From Pelistega ratti (GTDB lineage: Bacteria > Pseudomonadota > Gammaproteobacteria > Burkholderiales > Burkholderiaceae_B): a stretch of 64,000 bases of DNA. The notes under the pieces are model-generated. The model ran no database searches, had not been told where the DNA came from, and saw nothing but the letters and a program-made list of their open reading frames with translations. The position numbers and the translations under genes are program-made. Below are positions 57,776-64,000 of the stretch, one piece after another (position 1 is the first letter of the stretch; each line of letters starts with the position of its first letter). The stretch is from positions 1,612,001-1,676,000 of the forward strand of contig NZ_CP047165.1 of assembly GCF_009833965.1 (NCBI RefSeq), read 5' to 3'.

Positions 57776-59008
57776 TTATTTTTTCTCTTCTAATAGATGT
57801 TCATAACGAGCATCTGTTAGTGTTTTTAAGAATGCAACCAAGGCATCTACTTTGCGATCATTGAGTACATTGGCTTTTAAATCGGTGTAATTTACTGTAT
57901 CAGGGACTTCAGGTTCTCCCCATGGTTTCCCTGTTTCTGGGTTAATTTTACGCATGGGGTGATTAAAGTGATCATAGAATAAGATGACAGTACGTAAATC
58001 TTTAAAAACCCCATTATGCATATAAGGCCCTGTAACCGCAATATTACGCAGTGTTGGGGTTTTGTATTTTCCTTTTTGCTTAATATCTCCATTAACTTTA
58101 GGATTATCTAATAAGCCATTGTCTTTATAATCAGCCCCTAATTGATTTAATGCAATTAATTCTAGGTTGGCTGGAACACCAATATTATGGTATTCAAAAT
58201 TAGTAAAAATCTCGCCTTCACTGTCTTCTGGTTTAAGTGAATGACAGGTTTTACAATTGACATTATTATTCGAGAAAAATAGGGTTCTTCCTAAATCCTC
58301 TAGAGGTGTTAATTCATATTCTCCGCGTAAATAGCGGTCGTATTTAGAGTCAAAAGGGGCAAATTCAGGTGTATGTTCATATGCCATAATGGCATCACCC
58401 ATGGCATCATAGGCTTTATCGGTATTTGTCCAAATATCATCCCCATATATTTTTTTGAATTGTGCTTGATAGTATTCATTTTCGGCAAGACGGTTGATGA
58501 TACTGGCTTTATCAGGCATTTGCATCTCAACAGGGTTAAGAGGTGGTTGCCCTGCTTGCTCTGCCATATCTTTTGCCCGACCGTCCCAGAAAGTCCCCCC
58601 TTTATAGGTTTGACGATTTTCATCATATGAGAACGGTATATTCCATGCACCATACATAGCAGTAGGGGCATTACGGTTGCCAAATGATTTTCCATCTGCT
58701 CCTTCTGATACCATACCATGACGAGTATTAGGGCGATTATCCACAAAAGCATGATTAGGGTTATGGCAACTTGAGCAACTTTGTGTTTGTGGATAAGAAA
58801 GACGGGCATCAAAAAAGAGTGCCTTACCAAGCTCAATCTTATCTTTTTGATGCTGATGAGAAGAGGCATGATGTTTGTGTGGATTTGAGGCTGTCTTTTT
58901 ACCGTCATATTGGTGAGGTGTATGCGTTACTTTTTCTGCATAAACAGGTTGAATACATTGAAGCCCAAGGGTAATGGCGGTTGCCGTCAATAAACGAAAA
59001 GTAAACAT
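57776..59008 (-). CDS. Di-haem cytochrome c peroxidase family protein (CcpA/MauG-like)
   Basis: Periplasmic c-type cytochrome of 410 residues with signal peptide (cleaved after VYA, about residue 24) and two haem-binding motifs, CSSCH (near 78) and CKTCH (near 255). A His-rich stretch (HKHHASSHQHQ) follows the signal peptide and may bind metal. The core motif TPTLRNIAVTGPYMHNG contains the C-terminal residues seen in cytochrome c peroxidases. It is last in the five-gene iron operon, starting one base inside the desaturase stop (TAATG). In the cell it could reduce peroxide or oxidise a partner. Confidence 0.88.
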   Translation of the reverse strand: MFTFRLLTATAITLGLQCIQPVYAEKVTHTPHQYDGKKTASNPHKHHASSHQHQKDKIELGKALFFDARLSYPQTQSCSSCHNPNHAFVDNRPNTRHGMVSEGADGKSFGNRNAPTAMYGAWNIPFSYDENRQTYKGGTFWDGRAKDMAEQAGQPPLNPVEMQMPDKASIINRLAENEYYQAQFKKIYGDDIWTNTDKAYDAMGDAIMAYEHTPEFAPFDSKYDRYLRGEYELTPLEDLGRTLFFSNNNVNCKTCHSLKPEDSEGEIFTNFEYHNIGVPANLELIALNQLGADYKDNGLLDNPKVNGDIKQKGKYKTPTLRNIAVTGPYMHNGVFKDLRTVILFYDHFNHPMRKINPETGKPWGEPEVPDTVNYTDLKANVLNDRKVDALVAFLKTLTDARYEHLLEEKK

Positions 59009-59940
59009 TATGAAGTCCTTTTTAGACGAATTAAAGCACGAAAAGGCTGAAATAAAAGTTGAGAGACACTTTGGTATTTTTGCATTTCTTGCTGTGGCAT
59101 ACCAAAGGATGGTTTTGTTGAAATTGCCTTGGAAGGTAGCCAGCTATGAAAAAGCTTATCCCATATTGCTAGATAGCCACCATAGTTATAGCGACCATAG
59201 CCTTTATAATGATGAATTTGGTGCATAGCAGGAGAGATAAAAAAACGCTCAAGCCACTTGGGGTAAGTAACAAATAAATGAGAATGTCTAAGGTGTGTGC
59301 CTAAGAGTGAAAAAATAAAAACAAAACCATTTGCCCCTAATACTGTCCACATATTAATACGAGGACCAAATAAGCTAAGAAATACACCTGTCATAATGCC
59401 CACACTGATAGCATAGCGTAAACCAAATAGAAGATTTTCAATGGGGTGAACACGATAAAAAGTGAGTGGATTCAGCAGGGGAGCACTATGATGAACTTTA
59501 TGAAATTGCCATAGGTATTTATTTTTGTGCATCCAGCGGTGTAGGATATATCGGCTAAAATCACTGACAACAAATAAACAAAGCGTATAAAGAATAGCAA
59601 TGGCTTCGTAGGATAATGCGGTAATAGGTGTCCCTATATAAGGTGCTAAACCTTTAAAAACCCAAATAGCAATTGTTTTGACAGAGATAATAAGGGGAGC
59701 AACTAATCCTACTTTGATTAATGTTCCTATAAAGAAATACCGATAATCCAATAAAGCACTGGGATGCAGTAAATAGGCTTTAAGCTGTTGCCCTAGCGTT
59801 TTATCCTGTGATGAAAGGGGGTGTCTATACATTTGATACAGTGTATAGATAAGAGCAATAAGTGCAGAGCTTAGGATATATAACCAGAAAATACGTTGAG
59901 CAGGATTGGCTAATGAGCCTTCCCAAAGTTCAGCTAACAT
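59008..59940 (-). CDS. Sterol-desaturase/fatty-acid-hydroxylase family membrane protein
   Basis: Integral membrane di-iron enzyme family, 310 residues, about six helices. His boxes: HRWMHKNKYLWQFHKVHHSAP (HxxxH and HxxHH type, near 155-175) and HQIHHYKGYGRYNYGG near 240, the latter with a downstream NYGGYLAIWDKLFHSW tail. Substrate unknown. Overlaps ccp by one base and is 12 nt after the second imelysin gene, so translationally coupled within the operon. Confidence 0.85.
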   Translation of the reverse strand: MLAELWEGSLANPAQRIFWLYILSSALIALIYTLYQMYRHPLSSQDKTLGQQLKAYLLHPSALLDYRYFFIGTLIKVGLVAPLIISVKTIAIWVFKGLAPYIGTPITALSYEAIAILYTLCLFVVSDFSRYILHRWMHKNKYLWQFHKVHHSAPLLNPLTFYRVHPIENLLFGLRYAISVGIMTGVFLSLFGPRINMWTVLGANGFVFIFSLLGTHLRHSHLFVTYPKWLERFFISPAMHQIHHYKGYGRYNYGGYLAIWDKLFHSWLPSKAISTKPSFGMPQQEMQKYQSVSQLLFQPFRALIRLKRTS

Positions 59941-59952
59941 AGTACCCTCCGT

Positions 59953-60981
59953 CTAGTCACCATCTGCATCCAAGACTTTTGCCACTACAGGTAAAGCAGC
60001 AATCATACTAATATAGTATTGTTGATAAAGTTGATTGCTAATATCGTATAGTTTATTTGCCTGTGTAAAAAGGGAAGCATCATCTTTAGCCGTTTTAAGA
60101 ATAGATAAGATATTCTCTAAATTATGATCAATATCTTGCCCTAGTTTGGCTTCATCATATGCGGTTAGAATACTTTGTAAACCATTTTTTTGGGGGTATG
60201 CAAATACCTGTTGTTGTGTTGCAAAAATACTGGTTAAGGCAGCACCACTATAACCACTTAGGGCATATTCGGCACGGCGTAAATCAGGTTTATTTTTGTA
60301 TTTACGGGTTAAACCAGCTACATCACCAATACGCCAATCTTTTGTCGAAAAAATACTACTTGATAAGCTATGTACAATATTGGCTAATGATTTATCAGGC
60401 TCGTTAAAAAAGACAGGACGAGCATCTTGATAGGCTTGTGCTATCTCTTTATATTGGGTACATAAAGACTGAGTGATGTAATGGGCAAATTGTTGCTCAC
60501 GTTCAGTGACTTGCTCATCTTGGAATAAGATATACTCTAAAGCATTAATACTACGATAAGAGTATTTAAATAAGGCAGTTTTGGGATCATTTGTCCCATT
60601 AAGCGCTCGTGTTAATTGGGCTTGCCAGTCTTCCTTTCCTTGTTTAAAAATATCAATACGTCCGGGGGTATCTAAAAATTCTTCATTAAGTTCACCCAAT
60701 ATATAGGTGGTTTGAACGGCTTTCCAGTCTTTGATAAGTTGTAAAAAAGGGGGGCGAACCGTATCAACATGATTAATTTTTTGATCACTGGCTAAAGCGG
60801 TTGCTAATCGTTCACAAGAAAGGTGGGCAGATTGTGCATTGGGAAGAATGACTTCATCATAAATATAAGTGAGTGGTTGCGTGAGGTCAGGAGCAGCTAT
60901 ACTAGAAGAAAAACTGGCTAAACTTACCATTGTACTGGATAGGCTTAGGCAAATAAATTGTTTAAGATTAAAGTATTTCAT
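59953..60981 (-). CDS. Imelysin-family iron-regulated protein (second copy)
   Basis: The 342 residues have a signal peptide (cleaved after SSIA, about residue 29) and an imelysin (EfeO/IrpA-like) helical bundle. The family motif GxHxxE is degenerate here: SINALEYILFQDE. Such second imelysins commonly pair with a GxHxxE copy and a DUF1111 protein. Presumed periplasmic or lipid-less iron/haem-related binding protein. It overlaps the DUF1111 gene stop by one base. Confidence 0.85.
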   Translation of the reverse strand: MKYFNLKQFICLSLSSTMVSLASFSSSIAAPDLTQPLTYIYDEVILPNAQSAHLSCERLATALASDQKINHVDTVRPPFLQLIKDWKAVQTTYILGELNEEFLDTPGRIDIFKQGKEDWQAQLTRALNGTNDPKTALFKYSYRSINALEYILFQDEQVTEREQQFAHYITQSLCTQYKEIAQAYQDARPVFFNEPDKSLANIVHSLSSSIFSTKDWRIGDVAGLTRKYKNKPDLRRAEYALSGYSGAALTSIFATQQQVFAYPQKNGLQSILTAYDEAKLGQDIDHNLENILSILKTAKDDASLFTQANKLYDISNQLYQQYYISMIAALPVVAKVLDADGD

Positions 60982-62360
60982 TATAAAGACTCCAAAAATT
61001 TAAATAAGTCTTGCCGTTCTTGTTCTGAAAGCTGTCGAAAGGCTTCACGTGCTTGTGTGGCTTGACCACCATGCCAAGCAATAGCTTCTGCAAGGGTTCT
61101 TGCTCTACCATCATGTAAGTAAAAGGTTTTATAACTATTTCGCCATAAAGGAGCGGTACGCCATTCTGAGGCACTAGCATCAAACTCGGGACGTTGGTCA
61201 GCAAGCTCCTCGCCCATATCATGTAATAAGAAATCGCTATAGGGGTAGAAAACTTTGCCCGTCTCCGTGGTTTGCTGGCTTTGATGACAGTGGATACATT
61301 GTGATTTGGCAAAAATTTCTTGCCCTCGCTCTATACTGGCAATTACTTTTTGTTGTGCTTCTTGGGAGAGGCCTTGCTGACGTAAACTAGCCTCTCTTTT
61401 AGCAGACGATAGGGGTTGAGGGGGTAAGGGTAATTGCCCTGTATAAAAAGCAATAGAATATAAGCGTTGAGTAGATAAATTAAAAGGTTCTTCACCTGCC
61501 AAAATACGTCCTTGAGGGGCATTTAGGCAAGCTGTTTGTGCTGGTGTACATGATTCATGTGGAAAGTACAGAGAAGTTAATCCCATATCATTAAGAGCAG
61601 CATCAGCTGACTGCATAACAAGATTGGCTTGTGATGCTTTCCAACCAAATTTTCCGACAGTTTTTTCTTTTGAGATAGCATCATATACCCAATTGACTTT
61701 GCCTGCTAACCACGGTGTTTGTTCTTGTTGTTTTTGCTGGGTTTGTAGTAGGTGAGTATTAGGAATGGCTTCGATTAAAGATAAACCAATGGTAAAGGGA
61801 GCAAGGCGAATACTCGTGCCAGTTTCTTTTGCAAGAGGCCCGTACCCTAAGTTTTGAAGCTCCAGTTCCCAGTATCGTAGAGGCAAAACCGTACCATCAT
61901 TAAAAATAAAATCTTTTGTTTTAGCATGAAATAGGGGGGTGGCTTCTGCTGCAACACTGGTTATATTATTGGGCGATAATTGATAACCATAAACAGGATC
62001 AGGCACGGTAATTTGAGTAGAGTCTCGCTTAGCGTGTTGGCTTGCTTGGCTTAATTTGACAATTAAGTGTTTCCAATTGGGGTTAAAGTCAATTTTTTGC
62101 CGTTCTTCCTGTGTGAAACGTGGTTTTTTGAGTTTGGTTTCATGACAACTGACACAGGCATTTGTATTAAATAAAGGGCCTAACCCATCTCTTGCCGTGG
62201 TTGAGCTAGGGGCGGCTACCCATGGTAGGTGAAAAAAGGAGCGCCCTTGAGCAAGAGCGTCCTCTTCGGGGAGTAAGTAGGAGGCATTCGCCCACGCATG
62301 GTTCATTAGTGTTAAAAAGCCTACTACAAATGTCCAATATAATGTGCGAAATACCATCAC
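60981..62360 (-). CDS. Di-haem oxidoreductase, DUF1111 family
   Basis: Secreted/periplasmic cytochrome of 459 residues with signal peptide (cleaved after AWA, about residue 24). Two CxxCH motifs: NACVSCHETK (near 66) and SQCIHCHQSQ (near 348). The middle contains the family's GWKASQANLVMQSADAALNDMGLTS block. Often encoded beside imelysin and probably acts in redox handling of iron. It follows the first imelysin by 6 nt. Confidence 0.87.
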   Translation of the reverse strand: MMVFRTLYWTFVVGFLTLMNHAWANASYLLPEEDALAQGRSFFHLPWVAAPSSTTARDGLGPLFNTNACVSCHETKLKKPRFTQEERQKIDFNPNWKHLIVKLSQASQHAKRDSTQITVPDPVYGYQLSPNNITSVAAEATPLFHAKTKDFIFNDGTVLPLRYWELELQNLGYGPLAKETGTSIRLAPFTIGLSLIEAIPNTHLLQTQQKQQEQTPWLAGKVNWVYDAISKEKTVGKFGWKASQANLVMQSADAALNDMGLTSLYFPHESCTPAQTACLNAPQGRILAGEEPFNLSTQRLYSIAFYTGQLPLPPQPLSSAKREASLRQQGLSQEAQQKVIASIERGQEIFAKSQCIHCHQSQQTTETGKVFYPYSDFLLHDMGEELADQRPEFDASASEWRTAPLWRNSYKTFYLHDGRARTLAEAIAWHGGQATQAREAFRQLSEQERQDLFKFLESL

Positions 62361-62366
62361 TTTCTA

Positions 62367-63758
62367 CTAACCCTCTATTTTGGTTTCTTCTGAATCGGTT
62401 ACATCCTCTTCTGATAAATTAATATCAAATGCTTTACCGACCGTAATCATTTGATCACCCAAACGGCGCATCTGATTTTTCATGCTCACAATATTGCGAG
62501 ATTCTTTTTCATGCTCTGGTTTGATTTGGTAGTCAAAATGCATCTGAGAAGAGGCTAAGGTATTTATTTTCTGAATACGCGATTGAATATCATCAATCAG
62601 TTTACTTATTGTGGCTTTATCGGTATTTGATAAGCCATCCCATAGAGCAGGGCCTACTTTTTTACCATTCATTTCCCCTTTGAGAATATCCACAAAACCT
62701 TGGAAGTTCTGGGCAATATCGCGGTGTGTATTATCAGAGAAGCAAGAATGCTCATCTTCTTCACTTGGGGTGAGAACGGCAACGGCAACACGTTCATTGG
62801 CTAATTCAGACTTCATAAAAACACCTAAGCCAGCAATAATTTGGCGAAGTGCTTCTTTAGGGGGAATATTTTTATCGGCTTCTGCCCCTTTGAGCTGTCC
62901 TAGTAAAGCAGCACGGTATAAACCTGTATTGGTGTCTTTTGTATCACGTTCAGGAGCCCATGCTTGCGTAATAGTCGTTAAATCAGCCACTAATTTTTCG
63001 GCTGCTGCATTAAGGTAGGCTTTGCGGCGATCCGCAAATTGATCACTCGTATAATCGCTAAGTGGTCGCTGACCTGCTGTTGTAGGACCATGTGTGATGG
63101 TATCCGCTACAAAGCTATTATAATCTTGGTCTTGTCCCCATAGTAAGAATTCAATGGCATGGTAGCCTGTTGCGACATTGGCTTCACCACCATTTTCATT
63201 GAGATCAGTGAGGACTTCTGGGGTAATTGTATCAATATTAACGGCTTTAGCCTCTTCACCTGTAGGGGTAAATTTACCTGTACTATCAATAATATTGCCA
63301 GAGGTACGTTTACCATCTGCATCAATGGTATAGTCAATCATCACCTCATCAAGTGGCCATGCATTGATCTGTGATTCAAGGCTACCATAAGCATCTGCTA
63401 CCCAGCCTTCTTCGGCATCAATAGGCCCATTAGAAAGACGGAATGGCTCTGTTAAACCATAAGATTCTCGTGATTGAAGCCACGCTTTTTTGGCAGTATT
63501 CAGCGTGGCTTCAGTCGGTGTTTGTGTAAAGGCTTGTAGAGCAGTTTGTAGGGCTTTAGCATCTTTTAAGCTATCGGCATAGAGTGTATAAGCTTGTTCG
63601 GCATAAGTCCCTAGCACTACTGATGGTGAGATGGCATGTGCATGTTGATGAGCAAAAGCGACTGATGTTGTTGATGGAATAATAGTAGGAACTGTCATTA
63701 AAATACCGCCCATCACTAAGGCAAGGGATAAGCGATGAAGAGTGGTAGAGTATTTCAT
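62367..63758 (-). CDS. Imelysin-family protein (IrpA/EfeO-like, first gene of the iron operon)
   Basis: The 463 residues have a signal peptide with a His-rich N-terminus of the mature protein (HQHAHAISPSVVLG) and the imelysin motif GYHAIEFLLWGQD (GxHxxE) near 215. The C-terminal part has NMKNQMRRLGDQMITVGKAFDI-like helices. Imelysin proteins bind iron or iron-loaded chelates; it is not necessarily a peptidase. First gene of the five-gene operon; a Fur-like palindrome and a good AAGGAG SD precede it. Confidence 0.9.
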   Translation of the reverse strand: MKYSTTLHRLSLALVMGGILMTVPTIIPSTTSVAFAHQHAHAISPSVVLGTYAEQAYTLYADSLKDAKALQTALQAFTQTPTEATLNTAKKAWLQSRESYGLTEPFRLSNGPIDAEEGWVADAYGSLESQINAWPLDEVMIDYTIDADGKRTSGNIIDSTGKFTPTGEEAKAVNIDTITPEVLTDLNENGGEANVATGYHAIEFLLWGQDQDYNSFVADTITHGPTTAGQRPLSDYTSDQFADRRKAYLNAAAEKLVADLTTITQAWAPERDTKDTNTGLYRAALLGQLKGAEADKNIPPKEALRQIIAGLGVFMKSELANERVAVAVLTPSEEDEHSCFSDNTHRDIAQNFQGFVDILKGEMNGKKVGPALWDGLSNTDKATISKLIDDIQSRIQKINTLASSQMHFDYQIKPEHEKESRNIVSMKNQMRRLGDQMITVGKAFDINLSEEDVTDSEETKIEG

Positions 63759-63775
63759 TTTTTCTCCTTTTGATA

Positions 63776-63794
63776 AATAAGAATTATTCTTATT
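63776..63794 (-). promoter_or_regulatory. Fur box of the imelysin operon
   Basis: AATAAGAATTATTCTTATT, a perfect 19-bp palindrome with the shape of a Fur site, centred 27 nt upstream of the start codon and next to a candidate -10 (TACAAT on the minus strand). Strong support for iron repression. Confidence 0.82.
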
Positions 63795-63934
63795 GTATCA
63801 CTTATATTACTAAGCTTTACACTTATCTTTATCTTTGAAACAATAAGTTAGGTTTAAAGTATAAGTATTATTATTTTGTATGAGCAGTGTTTCAGTTATG
63901 CTAGTGGCAGTGATAAGTTGCTATAAAAATTAAA

Positions 63935-63967
63935 AAGCAGATAAGTGTTGATAGTGCTTATCTGCTT
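63935..63967 (-). terminator. Intrinsic terminator of a gene to the right of the window
   Basis: 11-bp perfect stem AAGCAGATAAG/CTTATCTGCTT with TTTTTAATTTTTA after it on the minus strand. It must end a minus-strand unit beyond the right edge. Confidence 0.8.
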
Positions 63968-64000
63968 GTTTAATGGTGTAATACGGTTGCTATTACTTGT

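Overview
The window is about 64 kb of AT-rich chromosome from a Gram-negative bacterium. The best fit is a low-GC betaproteobacterium of the Alcaligenaceae / Burkholderiales type. Support comes from gene order (tRNA-Tyr, tRNA-Gly, tRNA-Thr, tuf, tRNA-Trp, secE, nusG, rplKAJL, rpoB; argS, SPOR protein, dsbA), a DUF1840 protein, a LeuA of the roughly 560-residue type, and a TAXI-type TRAP transporter. No rRNA gene is present, so the genus cannot be fixed from sequence reading alone.

Layout. 1-7.6 kb (minus strand): translation and transcription core, running from a strong promoter through three tRNAs, tuf, tRNA-Trp, secE, nusG, rplK, rplA, rplJ and rplL into the first 758 codons of rpoB, with an attenuator-like hairpin between rplL and rpoB. 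7.7-12.1 kb (minus): parB, parA, rsmG, mnmG. 12.1-14.4 kb: a 2.3-kb gene-free, very AT-rich region with four parS-type palindromes, four perfect DnaA boxes and a perfect 48-bp inverted repeat whose two arms each carry a DnaA box. This is the probable replication origin. All genes to its left point away from it.

14.4-23.4 kb: HIT protein, an unrecognised membrane-anchored protein, a TehA/SLAC1 channel, a TPR-glycosyltransferase, a glucose dehydrogenase / GlcU-like transporter pair, a secreted tandem ABM-fold protein, a uracil-DNA glycosylase and a Sel1 protein. 23.7-29.8 kb: a two-partner secretion locus (filamentous haemagglutinin-like TpsA and its TpsB pore). 29.9-38.2 kb: acyltransferase, NCS2 purine permease, a LysR regulator divergent from an NAD(P)-binding protein, a small accessory island with tandem hairpins, and a Kef-type antiporter. 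38.4-42.2 kb: TAXI TRAP transporter. 42.4-47.6 kb: OmpA-like lipoprotein, dsbA, SPOR protein, argS, DUF1840. 47.7-52.3 kb: ubiT-ubiV-ubiU (oxygen-independent ubiquinone synthesis) and leuA with a leader-peptide attenuator. 52.46-54.35 kb: two adjacent insertion sequences (IS1595/IS1016-like with a broken transposase, then IS30-like). 54.4-56.5 kb: a membrane protein divergent from rpoN.

56.6-63.8 kb is an iron-themed block. Fur-box-like sites precede bfd, followed by a bacterioferritin that lacks two di-iron ligands. A convergent five-gene operon encodes imelysin, a di-heme oxidoreductase, a second imelysin, a desaturase-family membrane protein and a di-heme cytochrome c peroxidase, preceded by a perfect 19-bp Fur-like palindrome. 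Together they suggest coordinated iron acquisition, redox handling and storage. The most unusual items are the inverted-repeat origin, this iron operon with the odd bacterioferritin, and the leuA leader, whose promoter seems to place transcription start at the leader-peptide start codon. All calls come from reading the sequence; no database search was run.
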